64,000 bases of DNA from Pseudobdellovibrionaceae bacterium (GCA_020635075.1 JACKAM010000004.1:248001-312000), one strand, 5' to 3'; shown: positions 44,116-53,332, counted from the stretch's first letter. Program-made: numbers and translations. Notes: generated from the sequence alone by a model not told the origin.

Positions 44116-46011
44116 GTGAGTACTTGGGCAAGACTTTTGAAAGTTTGCCCTGGGCCAAGAGGGCTTTGGGCAATGGCATGCGGGCTGTTTTTTGTGTCGG
44201 TTCTGACCGAGGCAGCCAATTGGCAGACCGGCTGGGTTCAGAACGATCTGGCGGATAAGCCGGCCTATAGCGGAAAATGTGAAAACAGGAATTTTGGCTC
44301 GTGGTCCTATCCGGGAACAGCCCCATGGGGTTGTGATGCAGATAATTACGGTGAATCCTACCGGGCCGAAATCGTTTACGCACCATTCACCTTGAATTTG
44401 GATCGATTACATCTGGGTATGGGTAGGGGCAGCGGGAGCGAATATGAATTGGCGGTTCTGGATCGGGCATCACACCTGAAAGACTACATGACTCAAATGT
44501 ATCTTTTGGTGAGGTCCCTTGCGGCAAAGTACTATGCCCAACGACGGCCACAGGCTCCGGCAGACGAAGTGGATGCCTGGATTCAAGCCATTCTTGCCGT
44601 GGTGGCGCAGGAAAGCAATTTCAGTCACTTCCGCAAGGTGGACCCAAGCCTCCCTCTAAAAATTGTCATGGGTGATCATAATCAGTCGATTGGGCTCATG
44701 CAGATTTACCTGCAGGCGCACGCGGTAAGAACCCCTGATCATTATTTCGATTTAACCAAAAACATTCTCTTTGGGATGGATCAATTTTACCTCAGTTGGG
44801 AGAGGGCAGAAAAGGCAAGTGAGAAGTGTTTGCCGGTCAAGAGTCGGCAGGATCAGGCCAAAGCGGCTTATTCATCGTATAATGGAGGAAGAATTGCCAT
44901 TTGCAGATGGTCAACGGCAAGTGCTCTTTGGCACCAAGCGAATCCTGGTTGCACCTTTGGCAGTCAAACGGACTATGAGGATAAGTGCAGTAAGGATTCG
45001 AATTTAAAATTCCTCCTCCATGATCTGCACTATGCAAAGAAGTTAAGTAAGTCGCCATGGATGAGACACATTGACTTGAAGCCTGATACAGAATTGGCTC
45101 TAGATGTAGATTGTCTCATGCGAGGTAATGATCTGTGTGCCATCAGTGAAGAGCAAAGAGTTGAGTATTTGTCTGGTCACATTCTGACCTTCTACAATCC
45201 CGAGGAGTCGACAAAAAATGAGTATTGTGTGATTGGTGAAGATGGTGACCTCCACTGCATCTATGGAGACCACGATGTCGCCTGTCTTAATCGCTACGCT
45301 GAAATCAAGCAGTACAACCGAGTTTATCGTCTCAATCAACCGGATTTGGACTTCACTCGGATCACCTACCAGAATCGACACTTCGTTTGTCAAAATGCTG
45401 TCGATGGTTTGGTTCCGGTTGGTGGCTTCATTAAAACCCACAAGGCCATTGCCATTCGCCGTGGACCGTCACGAGACTCTGATGCCATTGGCTCAACCGA
45501 AAATAGGGTTTTCCAAGTCATAGACTTTTTTGTTCGCCCTGGTCGAGAACTGGATCGCTATTATGTGGTCCCGGTCATGACCAAACAGGGCCTGGATTTT
45601 GGGTACATCTATGCTGGCTCAGTTAAGGCCAGCAAGAAGCCTCAGTATGGAGACTGGGACAGATGGGCGACGCCTATGACCGTAAAAGAAGCGCTAAGCT
45701 CCGAGGACCTGGTGCGACCATTGCCGGTGGTGGGGGAGTGGATGCGGGTCGTGACGGAAACCAAACAACCGGTCTTGGCGGACATTCTGAGTTCGGATCC
45801 TCACCCCCAGGCAATCAGTATGCTTGATTCAGGAGATGAGTTTGAGGTCTTGAATCTGGAGCTGCGTGGAGACGAGACAGCGAACAAGATGTATTTGAAA
45901 ATTCGTGGGCCAAGTGGAGAGGTTGGATATCTTTACTCTGGTCAGACTTCACCCAACTACACAATTAATAGGTATGTTGAATCTGTGAGTGAAAAAGGAG
46001 TTTCACAATGA
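44116..46011 (+). CDS. exported SLT-type lytic transglycosylase-like protein
   Basis: A 631-residue protein, signal peptide to about residue 33. The SLT domain has the catalytic glutamate E166 (VVAQESNFSHF), SIGLMQI (191-197) and AYSSYNGG (251-258), the order of family 1 lytic transglycosylases. C-terminal repeats around 430-510 and 550-615 look like bacterial SH3 domains (KAIAIRRGPSRDSDAIGSTE). It cuts peptidoglycan. The start is GTG at 44116 with AGGGG upstream. The next gene overlaps by four bases (ATGA). Confidence 0.9.
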   Translation: MSTWARLLKVCPGPRGLWAMACGLFFVSVLTEAANWQTGWVQNDLADKPAYSGKCENRNFGSWSYPGTAPWGCDADNYGESYRAEIVYAPFTLNLDRLHLGMGRGSGSEYELAVLDRASHLKDYMTQMYLLVRSLAAKYYAQRRPQAPADEVDAWIQAILAVVAQESNFSHFRKVDPSLPLKIVMGDHNQSIGLMQIYLQAHAVRTPDHYFDLTKNILFGMDQFYLSWERAEKASEKCLPVKSRQDQAKAAYSSYNGGRIAICRWSTASALWHQANPGCTFGSQTDYEDKCSKDSNLKFLLHDLHYAKKLSKSPWMRHIDLKPDTELALDVDCLMRGNDLCAISEEQRVEYLSGHILTFYNPEESTKNEYCVIGEDGDLHCIYGDHDVACLNRYAEIKQYNRVYRLNQPDLDFTRITYQNRHFVCQNAVDGLVPVGGFIKTHKAIAIRRGPSRDSDAIGSTENRVFQVIDFFVRPGRELDRYYVVPVMTKQGLDFGYIYAGSVKASKKPQYGDWDRWATPMTVKEALSSEDLVRPLPVVGEWMRVVTETKQPVLADILSSDPHPQAISMLDSGDEFEVLNLELRGDETANKMYLKIRGPSGEVGYLYSGQTSPNYTINRYVESVSEKGVSQ

Positions 46012-46835
46012 AAAACTGGTGGACGTCTATTCTGTTTGTCGTTGGTGTTACAACACTGTTTATCGGTGGGCAGGGCAGTATGCACCTGATCCAGTCATGG
46101 AAGCCATCTGGAGACAATGGGGAGAAAATTGGGTCGGCAGCTCGATCTCAAATGGGGCGAAGGTTCGTCTCAAGAGCAGGGTCAGACGCAAAGCGAGCTG
46201 CGCCAAAAAACCCCTCCTCTCAGGTGGGGCTCAGTGGTTTTCAGGCCATCCGACAAGACGTTGGTGAACTTAAGATGTGTTTGGAAAACCGGGACTGCTT
46301 CCAGTTTTTTCAGCAGGATGATGGAAAACTCGGTTACCACTTTGCAGTTTCAAAGGAGGTAGCATCGGCGGCAAGTGAGCTGTTGCCGTTATTGGAGCAG
46401 GGTGAATTGGCGGTTGATCAAGAGGTTATTCAGTTTGTCCATGAGCTACTTTCTTTCCCCGAAGATCATGTGCGTGATGCCGCCTTAAGATTGGTTCCCT
46501 TTTTGCCTCATTCTGAACAGACTTTGCGGGCCAGCTTGGCTGCATTGGACGATTCTGTTAGTGCGCCTCTCTACTCGCTTGGATTGCGCACTTTGAGGGA
46601 TTACAGCCAGGACCCGGCCTACAACGATGTCATGTCTCAGTTTCTCGCCCACAAGCTGGTCAATGGTGGACACTTTGCGAGCGTTGAGGTTGCGAAAGGG
46701 CTTTTGCCCATTATCAACTCTGGAAATGTAGAGCTGTTTCAGGACACTTTGAAGAAAATGTCTCCAGCCTCAAAGGCACACGAATTCCTCCGAAGCGGTT
46801 TAGAAGAATACAAAATGCTCACGGCGGGCTTTTAA
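46008..46835 (+). CDS. membrane-anchored helical-repeat protein
   Basis: A 275-residue protein with an N-terminal membrane anchor (residues 5-24), a basic, disordered linker (30-70) and helical HEAT-like repeats (SAASELLPLLEQGELAVDQE, DAALRLVPFLPHSEQTLRAS). It is coupled to the lytic transglycosylase gene by ATGA, so it may hold or control that enzyme. AAGGAG lies upstream. Followed by palindromic copy B. No family recognised. Confidence 0.75.
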   Translation: MKNWWTSILFVVGVTTLFIGGQGSMHLIQSWKPSGDNGEKIGSAARSQMGRRFVSRAGSDAKRAAPKNPSSQVGLSGFQAIRQDVGELKMCLENRDCFQFFQQDDGKLGYHFAVSKEVASAASELLPLLEQGELAVDQEVIQFVHELLSFPEDHVRDAALRLVPFLPHSEQTLRASLAALDDSVSAPLYSLGLRTLRDYSQDPAYNDVMSQFLAHKLVNGGHFASVEVAKGLLPIINSGNVELFQDTLKKMSPASKAHEFLRSGLEEYKMLTAGF

Positions 46836-46869
46836 TGTGGATAACTGTGGGGGCAATGTGCACAACATG

Positions 46870-46954
46870 GTTCCCGGTTAAAACTTGTAATGCGATACGC
46901 TCTGATAACCATAAGTAACCTGTGTGTGTCGCATTACAAGTTTTAACCGGGAAC
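46870..46954. repeat. long palindrome, copy B
   Basis: Perfect 26-base arms (46870-46895 and 46929-46954) flank a 33-base loop. The arm contains TTCCCGGT and AAAACTTGTAATGCG, the same words as copy A at 41854-41936. Like copy A it lies between converging genes. Two related copies about 5 kb apart suggest a dispersed element rather than chance. Confidence 0.9.
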
Positions 46955-46966
46955 ATTAAAGAGACC

Positions 46967-46996
46967 AAAAAAAAGAGGACCCGAAGGTCCTCTTTT
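46967..46996 (-). terminator. rho-independent terminator of the 47011-48984 gene
   Basis: Stem AAAAGAGGACC (46971-46981) with GGTCCTCTTTT (46986-46996) and loop CGAA, read on the minus strand as a stable TTCG loop closed by C-G, followed by eight T residues (A run 46967-46974). It lies 14 bases after the gene's stop. Confidence 0.92.
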
Positions 46997-47010
46997 CATT
47001 TCTCACCTAG

Positions 47011-48984
47011 TTAGCGGCGAGGTGGTCGTCCTGGATTTCCAGGTCTTCCTCCAGGAGGAGGGCGCCGAGGTGGCTCAGGTCTTACTGGCGGATTAGGCCT
47101 AGGGTTCGGACGCGGATTGGGTCTTACCGGCGGCGGATTAGGCCTAGGGTTCGGACGCGGATTGGGTCTTACCGGCGGCGGTTCAGGCCTAGGGTTCGGA
47201 CGCGGATTGGGTCTTACCGGCGGCGGATTAGGCCTAGGGTTCGGACGCGGATTGGGTCTTACCGGCGGCGGTTCAGGCCTAGGGTTCGGACGCGGATTGG
47301 GTCTTACCGGCGGCGGTTCAGGCCTAGGGTTCGGACGCGGATTGGGTCTTACCGGCGGCGGTTCAGGCCTAGGGTTCGGACGCGGATTGGGTCTTACCGG
47401 CGGCGGTTCAGGCCTAGGGTTCGGACGCGGATTGGGTCTTACCGGCGGCGGATTAGGCCTAGGGTTCGGACGCGGATTGGGTCTTACTGGCGGCGGATTA
47501 GGCCTAGGGTTCGGACGCGGATTCGGTCTTACTGGTGGCGGTGTTGGTCTTGGAGGACGAGGGCCTGGTCTCACGGGTGGTGGAACCGGGCGTGGATTAG
47601 GAACGGGTCGGCGGTAAATCACACAACGACCTAATACAGGATCCCAACGACGATCACCTTCACATCTGCGGATGGGTCCACCCGGGCGCACGCAACGTCC
47701 CAGCACGGAGTCCCACACTCTTCCGGGGCCGCAGTAACGAACACGATCTACGCAGCGGTTACGAGCAGGATCCCACATTTCTCCAGGATAACAGTTGCGC
47801 ACTTCACGCACACAAACGCCACGATAAGAGTCCCAGTGGGAGCCAATCGGACAAGTGCGAGAACGGGACACGCAACGGCCGTAGTAGGAATCCCAATAGG
47901 AATCAATCGGGCACACACGATGGTGGTGGCGGCGCACACACATTCCCAGATCCCAGTCATAGCGTTCGCCTACACTGCAAGTGTAAGGCAGACGGGTACA
48001 ACGACCATAGTAGGAATCCCAGCGGTAATTGATGGGACAGCGGGGCACGCCACTGCGTACACAGCGGTCAATGTAGTGATCGTAGTAATAGCCGGGCTGA
48101 CAACGAATAGTCGGAGGAGGCGCCGGGTATTGGATACAGGCATTCTCATCGGGATTGTAGTAAGAGCCATCCGGACAAGTGTCGAGACGAATTTGTACAC
48201 AGTAGCCGACAACGTCATCGTAATAGTATCCGGGAGGACAGGAGTAGCGATCTTCGTCTTCCTCAAGGATATTCAATTCAAACTGACGGGTGTTTTTGCG
48301 GCCATCACTATCGGTGACCTGAAAGGCAAAGTGGAAGAGGCCGGCATCGCGAGGTTCATCCTTAATCTTGATCGCATTTTTTGACCATCTCTTGCGCCAG
48401 TCCATACCAGGTGGCAGTTCAGATTCAAAGAGTTCGGCATCCCAAGATCCCCAAGAAGAGGACAGTTCAACATCAATGTCCTCTTCATAGTCCTTACCCA
48501 CTTTTGCTGCTGGTAGGAGACGTGAGGTTTTAAAACGCGGGTACTCAAGACGATCATTGTCTTCGGCATGCATACAGATGTTGCTGGTCGCCATCAGCTT
48601 GTCGTCAAGGCGGGCGCCCAAAACAAAACACCAGGTTCCGGTGAATTCAGGCGTTCCATAGATTAGAGAACGATTGCTATCGATCTCAGCTAAACTCAAT
48701 CCCGCAGGAAGAGTGTTGTAAAGAACCTCCCAGTGCACGGGTCGTGCAGGGGCGTCGTCGAGTGCGATTTCCAATTCCTGGTAATCACCAATTCTACCTA
48801 CTAGTTCTTGCTCGTCATAGAGCAGCTGTCCACCCTCGTCGGTCGACTCATTAGTATAGCGATTGTCATCTGTTGGATGAAAATCGTTGTCGCGAGATTC
48901 GGCACATGCGGATGTCGCAAAGCTGAGTGCCACCAGCATAGAACACAGCGTCGTCCACATGGACGAGCTAGAACGTCTTTTCAT
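47011..48984 (-). CDS. surface/exported protein with cysteine modules and proline-rich repeats
   Basis: A 657-residue protein. The signal peptide ends near TSACAES; SAC could also be a lipobox. Residues ~40-230 resemble Ig-like putative domains (YNTLPAGLSL, YGTPEFTGTW). Then come about ten short modules of the form C-P-x-G-x-x-W-D-x-x-x-G-R-C-V (residues ~245-465), each probably one disulfide. The rest is ten copies of a 15-residue Pro/Arg/Asn repeat (V-RPNPRPNPRP-N/E-PPP) and a basic PG-rich tail. It is likely extracellular or wall-spanning. Function unknown. Confidence 0.85.
   Translation of the reverse strand: MKRRSSSSMWTTLCSMLVALSFATSACAESRDNDFHPTDDNRYTNESTDEGGQLLYDEQELVGRIGDYQELEIALDDAPARPVHWEVLYNTLPAGLSLAEIDSNRSLIYGTPEFTGTWCFVLGARLDDKLMATSNICMHAEDNDRLEYPRFKTSRLLPAAKVGKDYEEDIDVELSSSWGSWDAELFESELPPGMDWRKRWSKNAIKIKDEPRDAGLFHFAFQVTDSDGRKNTRQFELNILEEDEDRYSCPPGYYYDDVVGYCVQIRLDTCPDGSYYNPDENACIQYPAPPPTIRCQPGYYYDHYIDRCVRSGVPRCPINYRWDSYYGRCTRLPYTCSVGERYDWDLGMCVRRHHHRVCPIDSYWDSYYGRCVSRSRTCPIGSHWDSYRGVCVREVRNCYPGEMWDPARNRCVDRVRYCGPGRVWDSVLGRCVRPGGPIRRCEGDRRWDPVLGRCVIYRRPVPNPRPVPPPVRPGPRPPRPTPPPVRPNPRPNPRPNPPPVRPNPRPNPRPNPPPVRPNPRPNPRPEPPPVRPNPRPNPRPEPPPVRPNPRPNPRPEPPPVRPNPRPNPRPEPPPVRPNPRPNPRPNPPPVRPNPRPNPRPEPPPVRPNPRPNPRPNPPPVRPNPRPNPRPNPPVRPEPPRRPPPGGRPGNPGRPPRR
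47101..47550. repeat. ten tandem 45-bp units inside the proline-rich region
   Basis: The period is exactly 45 bases; units begin AGGGTTCGGA at 47101 and every 45 bases to 47506. Copies are nearly identical at the DNA level, with a TTA/TTC swap giving N or E, and only the last is diverged. This points to recent expansion and probably length variation among strains. Confidence 0.95.
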
Positions 48985-49148
48985 GTATTTCCCCCCGATT
49001 CAGACTTTTGTCGTAATCGGTTCCATATTCAGCAATGTGGGTGCCATGTCGAGGAAGATTTTACGAGGTGGTGACAGAATTGCACCTGGTGCATGACTTG
49101 GTGTGCGGAGAGCTTTTGACACCAGAACGGGGGTGCAGATTGGCTCCG

Positions 49149-49988
49149 TTATTTTTTGACGGGTTTCTCCTGAGAGCGGATTTGCGCTGCGCGCAACTCG
49201 GAGTCCAACCATTGCTTAACCTTCAATGGGTGATTGGTAAAGACCCAATCGATGCCCCTACTGAGCTCTCGGCGAAGGCTATTGCGGGAGGCAACAAAGC
49301 CAACGCCAACCTTTTGCTCGGCCTGATGGTGCTCGTCGATCAACTTTTGCTTGAGTAAAAGGTAGTGGCCGGTCAATCCGCCAAATGATCGCTTCAGACA
49401 CTCTTGACTCATTTCCTTTACATTGAATTCGGCAATCCCCAAGCAGGCTTTTGGTGTCACAAAGTCCACGCGCTTAAGGATCTCTGTCGAAAAAGACATA
49501 AAGTGATAATCTTCAGCCGGACGCAACCGACTCAGGATCTCCTGCAACCTCTTGATTTTGACATTGTCTGGGTCAGACAGACTTTCTTTGAGCTCAATCA
49601 TCAAATGCAATTGCAAACCAAAGTGATCGACGACCTCGGCGAGAGTGGGAATGTGGGGTGCATGTTGCCGGAGCATCTTTAGAGTGTAGCGAGCCGGCGA
49701 GATGTTGGGCCGCCCAAAAACCCGACCACAATCGGGGTCATGAAGGACAACCGGCTCCAGGTCTTCAGTCCAGCGCAAATCAAACTCGATGCCCCAAATC
49801 TTATTGCGCGCACAGGTTTCAAATGCCGGAAGAGTGTTTTCGATGACGTTAAAATTGTCGTGTTGTCCGCGATGAGCAACGGGACGGCAATGCATGAGCT
49901 GCTCCAACGACGGCTTTTTTTGGGGCCAAAGGGAGAAGAAGTCGTCAGCCCGATTCTGCAGGAATTCGTTGAATGATGCGGAGCTCAT
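49149..49988 (-). CDS. glycerophosphodiester phosphodiesterase
   Basis: A 279-residue enzyme of the GDPD family. The motifs are AHRGQ, ENTLPAFE, EFDLRWTED, VLHDPDCGR and a closing FTNHPLKVKQWL. It cleaves glycerophosphodiesters to glycerol-3-phosphate and an alcohol. No signal peptide is seen, so it should be cytoplasmic. The ATG at 49988 matches the family start but has no clear ribosome-binding site; a TTG at 50024 is the alternative. Confidence 0.9.
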   Translation of the reverse strand: MSSASFNEFLQNRADDFFSLWPQKKPSLEQLMHCRPVAHRGQHDNFNVIENTLPAFETCARNKIWGIEFDLRWTEDLEPVVLHDPDCGRVFGRPNISPARYTLKMLRQHAPHIPTLAEVVDHFGLQLHLMIELKESLSDPDNVKIKRLQEILSRLRPAEDYHFMSFSTEILKRVDFVTPKACLGIAEFNVKEMSQECLKRSFGGLTGHYLLLKQKLIDEHHQAEQKVGVGFVASRNSLRRELSRGIDWVFTNHPLKVKQWLDSELRAAQIRSQEKPVKK

Positions 49989-50105
49989 GATTCGATTGTA
50001 GGGTTTGCCAACGGAGAGGGTCAATTGCCGCCGAATACGGGTGGACAGGAATCAGAATTTTGAACAGACTTAAGACCGGAGAAAGGCCTTAACAAGGAGA
50101 GTTTT

Positions 50106-50894
50106 ATGGCTGGAAAAATCATCGGGATGATCGTGATGACTCTGATGGCAGTCAGCCTTGTGGCTTGTGGCGGAAAGGAAAAACCCAAAGCCCTGTCGCC
50201 TTTGACATCCGAACAGCTGGACCAGGTTGAGTCTTTGACCCGCTCCATGGATCAGGTGGAAGAGGCCATCGGTAGAGCAAAGACCACCGGTAATTTTGCA
50301 GAGTTCAATACGCCCTTGCCAAAAGCCAAAGTGGGCTCAGCCCGCAAGATGGCGGAGAAAATCAGCAAGACATTTTGTCGTTACCGGGAAAACCCAAACA
50401 ATCCTGGCGGAGTTAATAGGGAAAGCTTTTTAATTGTTGATGGAGCGGACTGCCCCGTTCGTTACGAGACCCGCAGTCGTGAAGTGGAATCAAACACTGA
50501 GTTCAGCACCGCTTTGTCGATGGACTATGAAGTTGTGGGACTTGATTTTAAAGAGATGAATGACATCGAGGCTTTTAAGGTCGAAGGCACCATTGGTGCC
50601 AGGGGGACCATTCGTGGCGCTGAATTCTTTGGTCGAGTTCAGGGCACAGCTAGGTCCCAGTCTTTTGGTACGATCCACATCATTGTCGATAACGGTGGTC
50701 TGGTGTCGCGCGACGGCGGCAGTCAGATCTTAAGTCTAACTCTCCGCTATCTGGATGTTGTGGCAACAGGTCGGGTTGAGACCCAGTACAACTCCAATGG
50801 TGATAAAGTAGGGCATAGCTACTTCATCAACGATGTCCCGTTTGCCGAGAAGGACTTTCGCGACATCATGGGCTCAACCCTTCTCGACAAATAG
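50106..50894 (+). CDS. lipoprotein of unknown function
   Basis: A 262-residue lipoprotein (lipobox LVAC, C21). A helical stretch (35-70) precedes a beta-rich domain with two cysteines (TFCRYR, ADCPVR) about 35 residues apart. The ATG has AAGGAGAG upstream. It begins a plus-strand run of an envelope lipoprotein, a barrel and two cytoplasmic proteins. No family recognised. Confidence 0.8.
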   Translation: MAGKIIGMIVMTLMAVSLVACGGKEKPKALSPLTSEQLDQVESLTRSMDQVEEAIGRAKTTGNFAEFNTPLPKAKVGSARKMAEKISKTFCRYRENPNNPGGVNRESFLIVDGADCPVRYETRSREVESNTEFSTALSMDYEVVGLDFKEMNDIEAFKVEGTIGARGTIRGAEFFGRVQGTARSQSFGTIHIIVDNGGLVSRDGGSQILSLTLRYLDVVATGRVETQYNSNGDKVGHSYFINDVPFAEKDFRDIMGSTLLDK

Positions 50895-51022
50895 CTAAGT
50901 TCCCTCTCTAGATTACTGTTACACGGGGGCTGTAGATAAAAGTCCAGAGTCCCCCGCCCTGGTTGAACTCCCTGGCAAACTACCTGAAAATAATATGGTC
51001 AACTTCCAGGGGGGAACACAAA

Positions 51023-51763
51023 ATGGGGAACAGGGTTTTTCGTGCATTTGTTCTGATGGCCGCACTCATTGGTGCGGGAAGTGCTTTCGCCGCTCGGGGC
51101 GGTGGTGGCGGTTGGTCACTTGGGGCCAACATCGGTATTACCGCGGCCGACCAAAAAGATTTGGATACACTGGTGACTCGCTCGAATCAGCGTGCAGGTG
51201 GTATTACCACTGGTCAGCTGGGCAATGCCTGGGAAGGCAATGGTTATATCAGTTACCGTTTTGGTGGAATGACAGCGATTCAGCTGCGCATCGGATTTCT
51301 TTACCAAAATGAAGATGGTTCTGATACGTCTGGCAACAATTACGAATATGGACTTTTCGGTTTCACCATCTTCCCCATGTTTCGCTTTTATCTGTTAGAG
51401 GACACGATGATCAAATTCTACACCCAGCTGGGATTGGGCTGGGGAAGTGTCAGCGGGGATATCAAAGAGGGAAATAACTCAGTGGAATTCTCTGGCAGCG
51501 CCTTGGGTTACATGGGCGGTATTGGAGCGGAGTTCTGCTTTTGGAGTTCCAGTCACTGCATTACTGTTGAGGGTAATCTGCGCATTCTTGGCGTTGAGAG
51601 GCTGATCGCCGACAGCGTATCTGGTGACTTCCTTGCCGGTCCACCAAGCCCGGCCAGTTTGAGCCAGGCTCAAAAGGGCAAAGAGGTGGAGCTCGATGGG
51701 CGTGACCTGGGTGTGACCTTGTCGGGGATCGAAGGTTTTATTGGTTACGTCTTTTACTTCTAG
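51023..51763 (+). CDS. outer-membrane beta-barrel protein
   Basis: A 246-residue protein with a signal peptide (cleavage AFA-A) followed by a glycine-rich start (RGGGGGWSLGANIGI) and about eight amphipathic strands, ending IEGFIGYVFYF with the usual C-terminal phenylalanine. It is the size of OmpA/OmpX-type barrels. The ATG at 51023 has GGGGGG upstream. Function unknown. Confidence 0.85.
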   Translation: MGNRVFRAFVLMAALIGAGSAFAARGGGGGWSLGANIGITAADQKDLDTLVTRSNQRAGGITTGQLGNAWEGNGYISYRFGGMTAIQLRIGFLYQNEDGSDTSGNNYEYGLFGFTIFPMFRFYLLEDTMIKFYTQLGLGWGSVSGDIKEGNNSVEFSGSALGYMGGIGAEFCFWSSSHCITVEGNLRILGVERLIADSVSGDFLAGPPSPASLSQAQKGKEVELDGRDLGVTLSGIEGFIGYVFYF

Positions 51764-51775
51764 AGAAGCTCAAAA

Positions 51776-52756
51776 ATGAATATGAGAGTCAAACTTTGGG
51801 GTGTTCGCGGATCGTTGCCCTCACCCCATTCTCCCGAGCAGCTGACGGACAAGTTCCGCGCTCTGCTTGAGGAGTATGATGAATTCCGCAAAAACAACTC
51901 TGGTGGTGTTGACGAATTCTTGAGGCGGACCCCCGATTACAAGGTTGGCGGTTTTGGTGGTCATACGGCTTGTGTGCAGGTCACTACGCCCAAGAGGGAC
52001 ATTGTGATCGACGGCGGCAGTGGCATTCGCCGATATGGCGAAGCCCTTTTGGTTGGACCTTGTGGAATGGGTAAAGGTGAAGTTCATATTTTCATGACCC
52101 ACTTTCACTGGGATCATATGATTGGCCTGCCTTTTTTTGTGCCTATTTTTATTCCTGGCAACATCATTCATTTTTATGCTGTTCAGGACGACCTAGAGGA
52201 CCGGGTGCGGGCCATGTTTTGTAAGCCCCATTTTCCGGTTCCTTTTGAGCGCCTAGGTGCCCAGGTTCTCTTTCACAAGCTTGAGCCGCGGCAGCCGAGG
52301 AAAATGGAGGACCTCACCATTACTCCCTACCAATTGGATCATCCCGATCCCTGTTGGGGATTTCGCTGTGAGAGTGGGGGTAAGGTGTTTTCTCACTGTG
52401 TGGACACGGAGGGGACCAGGGTCAGCCAGAAGGATTTGGACAAAGACCTGCCTCTTTATACCAATGCGGACCTGGCTATTTATGATGCCCAGTATTCCTT
52501 CTTGGAAGCTGCAGAAAAGATCGACTGGGGACACGCTTCTGGGCCCATAGGTATCGATATTGCGATGCGGGAGAAAATCAAAGAGATCCTCTTTATTCAC
52601 CATGACCCGGCCGCATCAGACGAAAAGGTGCAGCGAGCAGAGGATCAGACCAGGGCCTACTATGATTCCTGCGTTCGCATGGCCAAGGATCAGGGAATTG
52701 AGGTCCATGAATTTAAATGGTGTTTCGCTCGGGAAGGTTTGGTAGTAGAGTTGTAG
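51776..52756 (+). CDS. metallo-beta-lactamase-fold hydrolase
   Basis: A 326-residue cytoplasmic protein. It begins with a WGVRGSLPSP strand typical of the PhnP/RNase Z-like clade. The metal motif is THFHWDH (108-114), with further ligands likely at DHPDPC, FSHCVDTEG and FIHHDP. Family enzymes cut phosphodiesters or cyclic nucleotides; substrate here unknown. It is followed by the STAS-like gene after 18 bases. Confidence 0.85.
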   Translation: MNMRVKLWGVRGSLPSPHSPEQLTDKFRALLEEYDEFRKNNSGGVDEFLRRTPDYKVGGFGGHTACVQVTTPKRDIVIDGGSGIRRYGEALLVGPCGMGKGEVHIFMTHFHWDHMIGLPFFVPIFIPGNIIHFYAVQDDLEDRVRAMFCKPHFPVPFERLGAQVLFHKLEPRQPRKMEDLTITPYQLDHPDPCWGFRCESGGKVFSHCVDTEGTRVSQKDLDKDLPLYTNADLAIYDAQYSFLEAAEKIDWGHASGPIGIDIAMREKIKEILFIHHDPAASDEKVQRAEDQTRAYYDSCVRMAKDQGIEVHEFKWCFAREGLVVEL

Positions 52757-52774
52757 TCCACTTGGGGTATTTGC

Positions 52775-53278
52775 ATGGAAGACGGATTACAAATTGACCA
52801 ATCCAAGAGCGGAGATCAGCTCCTTTTGACCTTTCGTGGTGATATTAATGAAAATGCGGACTTTTCAGGTGTGGAGCTCAGCGGGGCAAAGGAAATTGTC
52901 CTGGATATGGCGCAAATTCGCCTGTTGAACTCAGTGGGCCTTCGCTCCTGGCTATTGTGGATCAAGACTTTTGCTGGCGACCGGAGCCTGGTCTTCATTA
53001 ACTGCCCCCGCCACGTAGTCGATCAGATGAACATCCTGGATGGGTTTTTGCCCCTTTCCGCTCGGGTGGAGTCTTTTTTTGTCCCCTATTTTTGTGAGCA
53101 TTGTGAAAAAACGGACTCGGTACTGGCTGTGCGAGGGAAAGACTACATGGAGGCAACTGCCAATGCCAAAGAGGGCGTAACCCTTCCCGATGAAAAGACC
53201 TGTCCTCACTGCAATCAGCAGATGGAGATGGATGTCTTGAAAGATCGGTATTTCAGCTTTCTTAAGCACAAGAAGTGA
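52775..53278 (+). CDS. STAS-like domain fused to a zinc-ribbon-like tail
   Basis: A 167-residue protein. Residues 5-100 follow the STAS (anti-sigma antagonist) fold: KEIVLDMAQIRLLNSVGLRS, a helix, LVFINCPRHVVDQM. The C-terminal third has two CxxC pairs (CEHC and CPHC), suitable for zinc. STAS proteins act in phospho-switches with anti-sigma kinases, but the usual phosphorylated Ser is uncertain (NSVG could supply it). Its neighbours are the MBL-fold enzyme and rnr. Confidence 0.75.
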   Translation: MEDGLQIDQSKSGDQLLLTFRGDINENADFSGVELSGAKEIVLDMAQIRLLNSVGLRSWLLWIKTFAGDRSLVFINCPRHVVDQMNILDGFLPLSARVESFFVPYFCEHCEKTDSVLAVRGKDYMEATANAKEGVTLPDEKTCPHCNQQMEMDVLKDRYFSFLKHKK

Positions 53279-53332
53279 GATAGCCTGCCCCAATCAAGCA
53301 TATCTCAGGTTCCAGATGACTAACGGTAATTC

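Noticed and set aside
47101..47550. Possible CRISPR array
   Set aside because: The 45-base units are directly tandem with no spacers, lie inside a coding frame, and no cas gene is near.
47117..47617. Plus-strand Gly/Leu/Phe/Arg-rich open frame of 166 codons
   Set aside because: It is the complement of the 45-bp proline repeat array; the pattern follows from the repeat and has no independent start signals.
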